Positions 19,201 to 30,560 of a stretch of DNA of 64,000 nucleotides are shown piece by piece (position 1 is the stretch's first letter; each line of letters begins with the position of its first letter). The stretch lies in contig NC_134025.1 in the NCBI RefSeq assembly GCF_964204645.1, forward strand, positions 3,291,001-3,355,000. Reading direction: 5' to 3'. Below the pieces are notes generated by a model. That model saw only the letters and a program-made list of their open reading frames with translations. It had not been told where the DNA came from and ran no database searches. The DNA is from Tubulanus polymorphus (lineage: Eukaryota; Nemertea; Palaeonemertea; Tubulaniformes; Tubulanidae). The position numbers and the translations under genes were made by a program.

Positions 19201-22200
19201 ATGTTGAAGATGACTACAAGCAAAAATACATAAAGAGAACTCTTTATGAGTTTTTGCTCCAAGATATAGTTGAATAGATTAGCTCAAGGAAAATTTCAGA
19301 CAGACTCTTATGAGATTTCTTATCTTAACTCTAAAATCATCGACCATATTGGATCAGTTGGATGTAAGCAGTTCATATTTCGAATTCTAGGTTCTGAATG
19401 TATTGGTTTTGCATCCGTTAGCCACTGTTTTTCCGTGGGAAGTAGCTGGAACATCATATACTGCTCCCGAGGTGATGAAATGGTGCTTGAATTTGAGGAA
19501 AAAACAACCGAGGTTTGTGCGTCTGTGTTCTTGTAAACCATGTTTTTAGAAAAGTGAATGAGTGATTATTGAGTTTTCATTGTTTTTGTTCCAGGGAAGA
19601 AGTGCAGTGTGCAGCCCATAGACTTTCAGGAATTCTCATTCCACCTATCTATCAGCAAGTGAGCGAGGCAAGTAGAATTAAAGACTAATTAAGACTCCAG
19701 TATGTGGCGCCATCTGTTGTAATACAGTTGAACTATTCAACATGCTAGACCAAATAGTTCCATCACCGTACGCTTTCGACATCTAGTGACATGACGTTAA
19801 ACTAATACCAGATATTAATATCATAATTGGTTATTAATGAATTTTTTCAGGACCCAAATTCAAGTGTTCGCGAATTGGTTTGTACTTGGATACGGACAGT
19901 CGAGATGAACAGCGAATGGGAACAGAGTAATGATTGTCGTTTAGCTTGTGCGGAATCATTAGCACGGAATTCACAAATACTGTTATTAGACCCGGATAAG
20001 AAATTAGGTAACGTAAAATTGCATCACAAGAGTTGAGTAATTAATGAGTATCGGATGTTGTTAAATTCATATGAATCATAATGAATTTTTAGGACGGTTG
20101 TCGTTGAAAGTTTGGAAAGTGACGATTAATTTGCTGCAAGACGATGACATCGATGTAAGACAAGCCGTAGCATCGATGATTACTGGATTATGGAATCTAG
20201 ACAAACCTGGTAAATTTGATTGAGGTTCACCTCATGGAAAATACAGTGGCCACTTACCTGGAAGTCAGGGAAAAGTGAGGGAATTTTGTAAAAAAGCTGG
20301 AAATCGTGGAAAGTTGTTGAGATTGCTAGATCGCGTGTAAATCAAGTAGTTTCCGTCAATGTGTTAATTGATTCGAATCTTAGCTGATTGAGTCAGGGAA
20401 AACAATGTACATGTCAGGGAATAGTCAGGGGAAAAGCGAGTGACCACCCACTCCGTCACTGTATTCATCTTTATGAGTTGAATGAGTTTTGATGAATTAT
20501 GTTTCTCCCAAATTTTTGTAGATAAACCTGTTGGAGACATGTTGGCCACACTTTCATTAGACGTTGCACTTGAAATACTTGTGAAAACATTCCACAAAGA
20601 AGATTGGAGAGGTTGCTTTAATCTATTATTCGATTTGATGGACGGACATTATTCCAATTATCAGGTAATTAACTGAAACTATGATGAGCTGTTTTTAAGA
20701 TTATGCGATCGATGAATCGTTGTTTCTTGAAGTATTTTACGTAGTTTTTTCACCCCTGACCGCGATAAAAGTATAATATTATCATTGTGAAAACAACTCG
20801 CAAATTTCCCGGAATGTTCTACTCGTCGGATCATTAGCCATTAGGTGAGCGGGTAAAGTACATTTTCCCAGGCTCTTCCGTCATTATCCATCGAACTACA
20901 GGTTTTCAGTGTAATCGAGGAGTATGAGAACTTTCACTTCCTGAGTCACACTTTGCTTCATATCATAACAAACCGCCGTTTGTTAAAAATATCCGGCAAC
21001 CAGGATGTAATATTGTTGGGTCGAAAAAATTTTTGTTAAAATGTTCCGCATTGATGATACTTGACCTTGAAAATCAGCGGGAGTTCAGTGAAAGTGCACT
21101 TATATCATATTTTTTCATACCGGATTGAGATCTCCCTCTCCTCCTCCGCTCCTCCTCTCCCTCCCCTCTCCTCCTTTCCCTCCCCCTCTATCCTCTTCTC
21201 CCTCTCCCTGCACTTGTTACATTCAGGTTTTAGTTTCGGTGGTTTTTCAGATTTTATCTTCAGACTCTGAATAAATATTTGTGAAATAATTTCAATCAAT
21301 GAACCGCTGATAGCCAGCCGGCTGATGATTTACCGATGAGTTGTTCAACTCCACTCAGGTCTGTAAAGGTCCTGGGAAAACAGCTTCCCGAGTTGCAACC
21401 TTGATGATTGTTTACATTCTACATCATACCTGATGCGGCTTCAGTGATTGGTCGATATTTTACGTTACGCATACCTGCCTTACTATCTATTTTACTACTC
21501 GCAGCTGGTGTAGTAAAAATTTCTGGCCGAAAGCCAGATATTACGTATTACAACACGAAGTCACCCTAATCTCCCGGAGATCAAATGCATCTGTTCCGAA
21601 TATTGAAATTTATTATTGATATCTTTTTGGGAATCATATTAACCTTGAACTGAGCCGTTACCGGCTGAGGTCGTGTCACGATTCCGCGATCAAAAGTCGA
21701 CCCGGAATTATCTCACCTTCCAGTTGTATTATTCTGGATTAAATTTATGGCTGACTGCATATCGGGCTAGTATTGTCTGCGGTTTGTTTTGTTGTCTACT
21801 GAGATAGTACTTGTTTATGTGAAAAGCGACGAAAATTTTATAGCCATCCGAAAATATTTATTCATTTTATGCCGTTGAACCAGATGTGAATTGTAATTTT
21901 AGAATGAATTGATGGCGTCGATGCTCTATTTTGGCTATAAGCCAGATAATTTTGACAACGCGAATTTATTTGTTCTTTATGATTCATAAATAAAAATTGG
22001 TTTTTCCGTGAAGTCATAGAATCTTCGGGTCGAGCTCTAGTGAAGAGAAGGCTGTAGTGGAGAGAGAGAAGAGTAATATTGCTACGCGTTTGTTGATATT
22101 GAATGAAAGCTTTTGTTGCTAAATATAATTTTGCACGTATAAACAACATTTTCTAGATGGATCTATTTTTATGTACAAGGGTTTATTTATTTTGATTAAT

Positions 22201-25200
22201 TATGGAAAACTCTTGGCTTCCATCCAAATAATATTATTACTAGTACAGCTTTTGTGGATATATTTTTTAACCAGTTGCACCTGTGTTCACTGATATTCCT
22301 TATGTAATCAGCGGGCACAATAGATTTTTCACTGTCTCATCACTTCTCGGTAAACAGGCAGTCCTGTTATTATTTGGTGCGGTTTTCGCGGAACTGTTCC
22401 TAGAACGATTGACATTGATATCATCATAATAGTGTCAAAAGATTGATTTTTGATTTTGCACGTAGGAAAAACAACTCAGTCTTAAAAACAAGTCTTTATT
22501 CGACTCTTACTTCGTTGTTTGTATGAATGATTGTGATTTACAACTCTAAGGAAATATTCTGTTTGGTTTCTGGTTACATCTTTTTACTGGTCTTATCTCG
22601 ATCTGCTAGCCCTGTTAATTACAGCGCCCTCATGTAAACCTTTGATCGCGCAATGTTACAGCTTCAAGTCATGCATGGTGATTATCTACACTGTTGGGCA
22701 GGTCTTTATTTCCATTCAAAGTTAGATCAAGGCCCTTCAAAAGGATAGATAGAAATAGGTCACCCCTAGTTTGCCAATTTCATTTGAATGTTTGCTGGTT
22801 TGTCATTGATAATAAATAGCAAATTTAGCATTTCTATTACAACCCCTAGTTTGCCAATTTAATGCTAAGGTTTGCTGGATTTCTTAATTTGCTATTTGAA
22901 TTAAATTACTCTTTGGCTCAATTGGTAACTTTAAAACAAACCCCCTAGTTTGTCAATTATTCAGTTTTTCAGTTTGTAATTTGGCTTAAGTTTTGATTAA
23001 AGGAGAAATTACATTTTTATCCTAGCATATAATTTCCAACCCTAGTTTGTCAGAACTTTTAAGTTTGTCTTGTTTTCTTTGTTCATTGTCCTTTTTGAAC
23101 AAAGTTATTGATTTGTTTATTGTTACCTGATTTATTGTGTTTTGTAAGGATTTGATGGATTAGTGCTTCAATGGATTAAGATTATTGCTGGATTAGCTCC
23201 ACACACCACCTGCACTTTGAATAAACAATTCTTTTGTTTTATTCCGCTGTTAACAGAGGAATATTCTTATAATCTGAATTATAAAAACCACAGTTTTCTT
23301 GCTGTATTATATTTAGAAGAACATTTCTCTGGGGAATTTATATATTATCTGATCATTGTTCAAACAATGTTGTTTCCAATCCTGAATGTACGAATAATAT
23401 TTTATCTATAAGGCTTTAATTCAAGTACAACTATTCAATTGTTTTCAATTCAAATGATATGATTTTTGTTATCATTGATAGGCTTGAATTCAAATTCGAT
23501 ACTACAATATACACATTTTTATATGTTTTTATATTGGGTTCATATTCTTCCCAAATACATATACATTGTCAAACATAAGTGATATATTATTAAGAATTTT
23601 AATCAATTGGAATTAATTTGTTTGAAACTTCCATCTGAGGTTGATCTTATTCATGGGACATTTCGCCGGTATTTTTCTATTCAGATGTCAGAATATTCAG
23701 ATTGTAAAAACTACAAAACGCTGAATCCTGACACACTTGTCATTCTGACCTGCTGTTATTGCTCACTGCTTTTTACCACAAATTCCCAAATAATCTTTTC
23801 AATGTCACCGAAAGGTTCATTCCTATTTGCGATTTGTTTCTTAGAAAATGGTGATTGTTTTCTATGGTTTCTTTTCTATTGCACTATAGCCATGCGAATG
23901 ACCATGCGTCTATTCACCTGAGGATAAAGATTTCTAACTTTAGCCTCGCTAATTTTTGCTAGGTTTTTTTGGTGTCAAATCGTACAATAGAAGGTGCTCC
24001 TGACTGATATCAGAAGCTTATTTTGAGCGATTTCTTCGTGCAAACTAATTGAAAGTACATTTAAGGGCAAGGTACAATTGAACTTGTCGTCTTGATAGTA
24101 AATGGACAAGTGAATGCGAGTACTTCAGATGACAGTTTTGTTTAGGACCAAAATCGAGAGCAGTTTGGTGATTATTGAAGTTGTAGCAATGAGGATTAAC
24201 ATGGCACATGGTCGAAGGAGGCTTAAACTGGGGCTAATATGAAGATAGTTGTTTTAATTGGTCAAAAGAATCTCAAACAATCATATTCTGCTTAATTACA
24301 CTTGAACTGATGATTACACCTTTGTATGTATTGCCTAACATATGAATGCCAGTTAGTCAGCTGTGTGGGGGGTTTAATAGTAGAATTAGCTAAACAATAC
24401 AATAAAGGCACATGACACATTGTACTAAACCTAAAGAAAGTGTGGTTGATCAGGCATTGAGTGGTTAATGGTGTAATTCTTTTGATTTATTCTAACACTG
24501 ACTTTCGGAGTGAAATAACAACCACTTCCTGTTCGATTTATAATATTTCCTTGATAATAAAGTTTATACATCGTAATTATAGAGATATGATAGCAATCAT
24601 TTAATGGATAGAGAATCGAGAATCAAAGATTGTGATCTCGAAGATTGTAGGTAGAATTTACTAAGCGAGGGATGTGAAGTGTCTCTTCTGGCTTTGATTC
24701 CTGACACGACTGAAAACCGATGCAGATAATTTAAAAAGACATGTGCTACAGCACTTTACTGCAGACTTGTTGCTGTTACTGGGGATATAACGACTAAATA
24801 GAAAAAAATTAATGCATAGATGTTTTCAAGTATGTTGTATATCAAGCATAACAAATGTTTTCGTGTAAGAAAAAAAAATCTTTAGTAGGGCGTATCATCA
24901 CACAGGCCAAGGTCGTCATTGTCAGCAAAGCACAGTTTGATATAGACCACGGACCATAGACAGACTGAGAGACGAAGATGAAGCTAGACTGTAAAGCTAT
25001 GATTGACCAGCCATGATTCCATCACAAGACTGTTAATTATCGATATCGATCAATACAGTAGACTATTACATGCCCACCTGCTATTAGCGAACAAACAACT
25101 AATTCACTGTAAATCACTCCTGCATTGATGCTCAGGTCAATTATCATTCATAGTTTATTGTAAACTGTGACAGAATCTATAATTTGAGGGCATCCTATTT

Positions 25201-26447
25201 GCTGTCTATCAGCTTTACTGGTCAATTATTTTCATTATGAGATTTGTAGGTTATTTCTGTGATAACATACTTCAAAATCTGTAAAATTGTAATTTTCTAC
25301 ATCTAAGCCCCATAAATTCATCTTAAAAAACATTATCTAGTGCTAGTTATGGTAAGTGTCATTAGTGAATAATTTTGGGGCTTTTTGAGTTAGTAGTTAT
25401 CAGCAGGATCTGCTTGACTCCTTCCCAGAATAGATTTTCAGATGAAAATCCTGTCAACTTACATCACACACCATAGCAACTACCTGTAGAGACTGACTGC
25501 AGTGAGGAAGGAGTCAGTTGCTGCCTCTTGTGAAGGTGGTTTAGTGTTGATTGGTGATAATCACTATGAACAACATTCACCCACTGATAGGACATGTTAC
25601 TATGTATCCACATCTGTACATCATTAGGGTCACTCGGAATAATCACTCGCCTCATTTGTTTTATTGGTGGCTTTATTTTCTCCCAAAACTAAATACCCTA
25701 CATGCACGAGACAGGTGAACCGAGTTTAATTAATGCGTATTGCGTTTATATATTTTTTAGCGTGGGAAAGAAGGACCTTTTGAAAAGTCGGAATTGAACA
25801 CTTACGAGGATGCGGTGGAGTTTTCCAGATTATCCAGTCGATATCTGCGCCGATTTCTAGAAATGTCACTACCAAGCGTTCAGGTTTGCGCCGACGAAAT
25901 ATCTGAAAAAATGTGGAAAATATCATCCGATTCACTGATGTATCAACACCATCTGTTTAAACCGGACTATTTGACGAATAAATCAAAAATTTCTACTAAA
26001 AAGAATCCGCAAATATCAGTGACATCGTCGAATGGAACTGTATATTGCGAACAAGGCAGCCCTGATCAGCTATCTATCGATATATCTGATTTATCAAAGA
26101 TGTTGAATGGTTATTATAAAGAATGTTCGCAATCATTAATCGATCATTTAAAACTTCAGCCCGTCTTCATTTGTCATAAATTCACATTTCTAGAACCTGT
26201 TAAATATGAGAATTTTATCAGTTTTGTTTACGAGCAGATTTTGTTAATTTTTTGTTTCCACTCAGTTTTAAGACAGCCTAATTTAGCCATCACTGGCTGC
26301 GGTGATAATGCATTTAGTTTTCAGGGTTTGTTCAAGGCAGTTAATGAGTGTTTCAGTAATAGAAATGTCCTGATGAGCGGAATACTCGATCTACTAAAAG
26401 ATATCAATGGGGGTCAGGAAACTGAAACTGGGGACAGTTATGCCTGA
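10216..26447 (+). CDS. THADA: THADA, tRNA 2'-O-methylation cofactor (Trm732 homologue)
   Basis: THADA is a giant armadillo-like repeat protein; with FTSJ1 (yeast Trm7) it directs ribose methylation at tRNA position 32. Exons: 10216-10285, 10441-10532, 10638-10768, 10860-11008, 11322-11354, 11442-11490, 11581-11732, 11817-11905, 11982-12214, 12367-12432, 12508-12625, 12735-12804, 12884-13074, 13272-13433, 13514-13592, 13845-14002, 14090-14245, 14328-14444, 14522-14671, 14727-14869, 15117-15284, 15367-15557, 15641-15777, 15857-16065, 16158-16267, 16343-16478, 16560-16670, 16754-16968, 17053-17139, 17224-17355, 17428-17596, 17802-17896, 17972-18184, 18263-18462, 18892-19049, 19391-19512, 19595-19658, 19851-20007, 20093-20209, 20522-20664, 25761-26447. 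About 2010 aa; human 1953. DUF2428 spans roughly residues 900-1230, with VCCWRSVKEVSLTLG, SRHRGAFELAYTGF, LCATRRSAGVPFYIQ and RNSSTLLFSALMTRIFGVKR. Phases agree everywhere except between 14671 and 14727, where one base is unaccounted for. Stop TGA 26445-26447. Confidence 0.95.
11017..11130. repeat. Fold-back MITE in a THADA intron
   Basis: The left arm CTGGACCCAGTTCCACAGTT and the reverse complement of the right arm CAGGGTCCAGTTCCACAGTT match at nearly every base, and the arms continue inward through AACTCTGAGTTAAA. The ~114-bp unit is almost wholly palindromic. It sits between exons 10860-11008 and 11322-11354, starting only nine bases after the donor. A truncated relative lies at 46148. Confidence 0.75.
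18627..18690 (-). repeat. tRNA-derived SINE head (antisense, THADA intron)
   Basis: Read on the minus strand this stretch has a D-arm-like GCTCTAGTACCGGTAGTTAG followed by AGC and, 24 bases on, a near-perfect pol III B box GGTTCAAATCC within a T-arm-like GGGTTCAAATCCC. Acceptor and anticodon stems do not pair properly, so it is a decayed tRNA or SINE head, not a working tRNA gene. It lies between exons 18263-18462 and 18892-19049. Confidence 0.55.
21131..21209 (+). repeat. Polypyrimidine (CT-rich) tract
   Basis: About 79 bases consist almost wholly of C and T in irregular CTCCTCC/CCCTCT units, with only isolated purines (for example near 21148 and 21190). It is a low-complexity homopurine-homopyrimidine tract inside the last THADA intron. 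Such tracts can form triplex DNA; no function is claimed. Confidence 0.85.
22761..23056 (+). repeat. Degenerate repeat array with CCCTAGTTTGYCAATT core
   Basis: Four copies of a core CCCTAGTTTG(C/T)CA begin near 22763, 22843, 22942 and 23040, spaced about 80-99 bases. Between them recur GTTTGCTGG and TAAT/AATTTG words, so longer repeat units have decayed around a better kept core. No ORF spans the array. It may be an old satellite or internal repeats of a mobile element. Confidence 0.5.
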
Positions 26448-26563
26448 AAAATAAAGACATTTATAGAGTATCTAGTTTGATATTGTAATATGTATTTCAC
26501 CGGTTTTTATGTACAAAAATGTTGAAAACCTCACTGAAAAAGTATGAAAATGTATTACATAAA

Positions 26564-26569
26564 AATAAA
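26564..26569 (+). promoter_or_regulatory. THADA polyadenylation signal
   Basis: A canonical AATAAA lies 117 bases after the stop codon. An earlier AATAAA at 26450-26455 starts only three bases after the stop and would leave almost no 3' UTR. Confidence 0.6.
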
Positions 26570-28095
26570 TATATGTTTTAATTGTTGAAATATATTTTTT
26601 TTTGGTTTTTCGTTGTTTTGCACTGTCCAATGAGAGGATGTATGCGGATTAGAATGGTTATTAGAGCGGTCTAGGAATTGATAGTATCTGATGAATGATG
26701 ACAGTTTCAAGTAGTCTTATCTTTTTAGTTCCCACACTTTTACTTCGCCTCCGTTTTACCTTTTCATGCTGTTGCCGCTGTAACATATGTCTGATGATCA
26801 CATGATGCAGAAATAACTTCATGTTTATTTCTGTCTGGTTGTAATAATTATCGCTTCCGATGATAAAAAGATTTATTGGTCTCGAACCGGGTCCATAACG
26901 AGCGAGCACGCTCCATTTGCGGTGCGAGTGGGAGACAATTTGGGGGAAAAGAAATCTGGTCAATATCTCCTTCTTGAATAGTTCAGCCAAGTGGGGAATC
27001 AGAAAATAAGTATTTGAGATGTGCTATTAATTACTGACAAAAATCAGTATATCATCCGTTCTTCACCACGGCGATGCCACCAGGTTCGATTGCCAGCCGA
27101 GCCGGGCGGTTTGCTGGTTCCGTCCAATATGACAAACCTACCCTTTCTCTGAGGGACGATACGTCGAATGAGATACGATAAATAAAGTATTCATCAAAAT
27201 AAAAAGAAATTTAAACCTATTACAAGTTCATTGTAAAACACGCATATGTTGTATATATATAATTAACAAGACCTCACGACCGACCATCTATCACTGAGCG
27301 CGCCTAGTTTCCCACGCCACCAGCTTTGAGTCAGAGCTAATAAGTAACCTCAGGTTACCCAGGTACTGGAGGATCGTCTACAGAAAAATTCCCTCATTAA
27401 CTAATTAAAGATCTTCAAATCAATACATGTGACATTATCTGTGTAGGTGTTCGTAAATCTAGAATGATGTCGGTTATCGGTAGTAACTGAGTTATTGTCA
27501 GCGTATTGCAGCGTTTCCCGCGCTTTTCCATCATCAATGAAATTACCTGCAGGATAAAAATTTCGCGCGAAGCCACAGGAACCAATTGGCAGCCACAAGT
27601 GAAGGGTATGATTATTAACTCCACCCACAACACTTCATTTTGGCGGGAGATTCGTGGATGGCGGGAAATAATGCTAGATGCGTAATAGAAAATTGGATTC
27701 ATATTTATCATTTGCTAGGCCTAGTATGTGTCATCATCAGAATTTCTTTTACGTTATCGAAATGTTGTCACGAAGATCGTAATTGAGCAAACGATAGAAA
27801 CGCTTTTAACAAAGATATCCCCCTCATAAGAATTATTGTATAATCCTCAGGACTATAATCTGCTTCTGGAATCGCAGTAACAACATTGCTCAGTAATATT
27901 TGCCAGGGTTTGTCTAGAATTTGAATGATAAAATAAAATGTCTTGAATAGTACAAAAAGCCTTACTCATTATTTCCTTCAGATGAATGTAGTCGAATGCG
28001 ATTTAAGTACTAATTATGTTAGTTGTATCAACATCTATCAGATAATATTTTTGGTAATAAAAAATTACAGGCGGAAAGTGTTGTTTACGCGTACC
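26570..28095. other. Intergenic region THADA-ZFP36
   Basis: No coding exon could be supported. A B-box-like GGTTCGATTGCC lies near 27080 without a convincing A box. The region is AT-rich with a CpG-richer patch near 27520-27660. Regulatory sequence for ZFP36 is likely at the right end. Confidence 0.5.
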
Positions 28096-28220
28096 CACGT
28101 GGCGCGCTGCGCGAACGATTCAGTGCATCGCTGATTGGTCGAACGGCGTAGTGAAGCTCCGCCTATCTATTACGGCGATCGATAAATACAGCGTAAACAG
28201 CCATAGCAATCAGTAAGAGC
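28096..28220 (+). promoter_or_regulatory. Putative ZFP36 core promoter
   Basis: In order toward the gene there is an E-box CACGTG (28096-28101) in a GC-rich block, an inverted CCAAT box (ATTGG, 28134-28138) and a TATA-like ATAAATA (28182-28188). The spacing would place a start site near 28210-28220, giving a 5' UTR of about 125 bases. A TATA plus CCAAT layout fits the inducible expression known for this family. The start site is inferred. Confidence 0.45.
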
Positions 28221-28342
28221 TTGTAGTCTCACCTCGCACTCGTGTTCTCTACTCTACTGTTATCACTCTATCAGAAGAAGGATTTTAGCGTACGTTGTAT
28301 TTCTTGTCACTGCGATATTCGTCAGCAACGACATAGTTGAAG

Positions 28343-29514
28343 ATGTCTACTACTATGGTATCCGCTTTCTACGACGTAGATGTTTTGTATCAGGTAAGAA
28401 TTCGAATGTTTAAAAACCGGCGCGCAACTCGCACTCACACCGAGCAACAAGCACATGGCTCGCTGTCATGGCGGGTAACTTGATTTACATTTGAAACTTT
28501 CGTGGTCATGTCTTCAGTTGTTTGCTTGCCGGTATGATTTGCTGTCTATAAGTTAAATGAATTGTTTCGAGTATTCTATAACATGTTTATATCTTGTTTT
28601 TACAGAACCGAAAGAATATGTCGAAACTGTCGGTCGGTTGTCCACCACCGATGGCTTATGCCGAGCCAAAACTTATTGGTTGTCCGATGACAGTGAACAC
28701 ATTTCCTAGAGCTAGAGGGTTCAATACTGCTGCTGCCGCTGCTGCTGGTATTATCTACGGCCAGTCTCAACATCAACAACACACATCGACCATTTCATCG
28801 TTGACATCGCTGTCCACCGCTGAAGCTCAAGATCGGGCTAACCGTTCTGGAAATATTAACTCCAGCCGATACAAGACCGAACTCTGTCGTCCTTTCGAAG
28901 AAAACGGACACTGTAAATACGGAGATAAATGTCAATTCGCTCACGGCGCACACGAATTGCGAAGTCTTGCACGTCACCCGAAGTACAAAACGGAATTATG
29001 TCGCACGTTTCATACCGTCGGATTTTGCCCGTACGGCCCGCGCTGTCACTTCATCCACAACGAAGATGAGAGGAAATTAAGCGAAATGAAGCCCGTCATG
29101 CCGCAACAACAACAACCACAACCGCAACCAGCAGTACGACAGGCGTTTACACGTATTCCTCAGATTCAACAGTCGCAATCGCAGCCAGTCCAACGTCCGA
29201 AATCACTCGCGTACCGTATGAGCTGTTTGTCGATGGGTTCTAACGCTGAATCCCCGTCGTCCAGTTTGTCAAGCAGCCCGCAGAGTAATTCTGCATTCTT
29301 CGACGAAGCGATGATGTCCGCTAACATGCTGTGGCTTTTGAACCAGCGTAATAACACCGAATCGCTGGTACGAGATGAGGTATTCTCCGCTCCACCTTCG
29401 CCTCCGTCATCTCCGGTTCATTCCTCCGCTTCGAGCTCTACTTGTAATTCACCGATATCGGAAAAAGGTTTGCGTTTACCTATTTTTCGACGATTGTCAC
29501 TCGACGATTATTAA
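28343..29514 (+). CDS. ZFP36L: Tristetraprolin-family CCCH zinc finger mRNA-decay factor
   Basis: The protein binds AU-rich elements in mRNA 3' UTRs and recruits the CCR4-NOT deadenylase, causing message decay in the cytoplasm. Exons 28343-28393 and 28606-29514 encode 319 aa. Exon 1 encodes [17 protein letters not shown], like the start of vertebrate ZFP36L1, and the intron position after it is the one found in ZFP36L1/L2. Two C-x8-C-x5-C-x3-H fingers follow: Cys111/120/126 with His130 and Cys149/158/164 with His168, each led by (R/K)YKTELC, separated by 18 residues. The C-terminus [13 protein letters not shown] is the CNOT1-binding peptide of the family. Ala-, Gln/Pro- and Ser-rich linkers are low complexity, as usual. 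Stop TAA 29512-29514. The invertebrate gene is probably the single counterpart of ZFP36, L1 and L2. Confidence 0.96.
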
Positions 29515-30560
29515 GCAAAGCGAAATTGACTTGACCGGTGTCCAAGGAGGAGTACCTTGTTAAAAAATCTGTGTGATCAAAAAAGATGTTAAGAGATGTA
29601 ACTTTCAAATTAAAAAAGTGCTACTTGAAGCTGTAGTGGCTTCTGTGTGATTTGAAAAACTATTGAATGTGACTAGAAAAGACTAGATGAGTGTTAGTGA
29701 GGGTGAATGAGTGTCATATGTGGGTGTTCTAATATATATATATATAGATATATAGCTATAAACGAAATATATGTTGATACAAGGTCCAAATGAAAGTATA
29801 GTAGTATTGTCAAAGTTTAGCTGGACTATGGGACCATTGATATCTATGCACTATATATTTATAAATCGAGATTTCTATATTATATTATTTAATTACCATT
29901 AATTAATTTGATTAAGGAAGTCCTGTTCAGTTTCGATTTCATAGATTGATTTTGAAATGATGGAAAGTTTTGTCCAACTAGTTAGTTTAGCGAGTGTAAT
30001 TATTTAGTGTAAGGCTTTACACAATTTTCCAGTTAATTTTTAGGTATCTCATTTTGGTTGATGATTAAAAATACAAGTGTATGTATTTGGGTTGATTTAG
30101 AAAAGGTTGGATTTTTCACTGCCATCTGTCAGGCTTCTGATAATATATGGCGTAGATACTTATGTAATGTAGATATTGTGAATAGTATAGTATTTGAGGT
30201 TTATTTACATTTATATTATGATAGGCATTCGATTATGCACAGTAAACTTGTCTTCCATCTCGAGGTGAGATGCGTAACTTAACAAATTTTATTTATGAGT
30301 AAATTGTATTTTGCATTTGGTAAATTTATTAACATATTTATCAGATTTAAACACATCACTATGTATTATATATTCATTTGAGATCTACTTTTACTTTTAT
30401 TATGTTAAATTATGATCGTAAGGAAACCAAAGAGAATTTGTGTGAAACTCAGATTGCATTTATGTTTTAAAAAATGGCACGTTAGCCTTTTCACTGTGTA
30501 TATCATTCTATTTATAAAATTACCATCATTTTTCATTGCAAATTAAAAAAAACTTCAACA
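29515..30560 (+). promoter_or_regulatory. ZFP36 3' UTR with AU-rich elements
   Basis: After the stop, about 1 kb of very AT-rich DNA carries UAUUUAU heptamers at 29856, 30290, 30335 and 30509 and UUAUUUA at 30201, the binding core of ZFP36 proteins. A TA microsatellite lies near 29731-29750. ATTAAA at 30542-30547 is a plausible poly(A) signal. The UTR extent is inferred from composition and that signal. Confidence 0.5.

Larger units (their letters stand above)
20665..25760. other. 5.1-kb final THADA intron
   Basis: Other THADA introns are about 60-530 bp; this one is roughly ten times longer. The flanking exons are in phase 0 and continue the THADA reading frame, so the insertion has not broken the gene. 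It holds a polypyrimidine tract (21131-21209), a degenerate repeat array (22761-23056) and AT-rich sequence with scattered inverted repeats. No exon-like or transposase/reverse-transcriptase ORF was found. Confidence 0.75.

Noticed and set aside
27063-27135. GGTTCGATTGCC near 27080 as a tRNA or SINE
   Set aside because: The B-box match is good but no A box or foldable tRNA body was found; left as a remark only.
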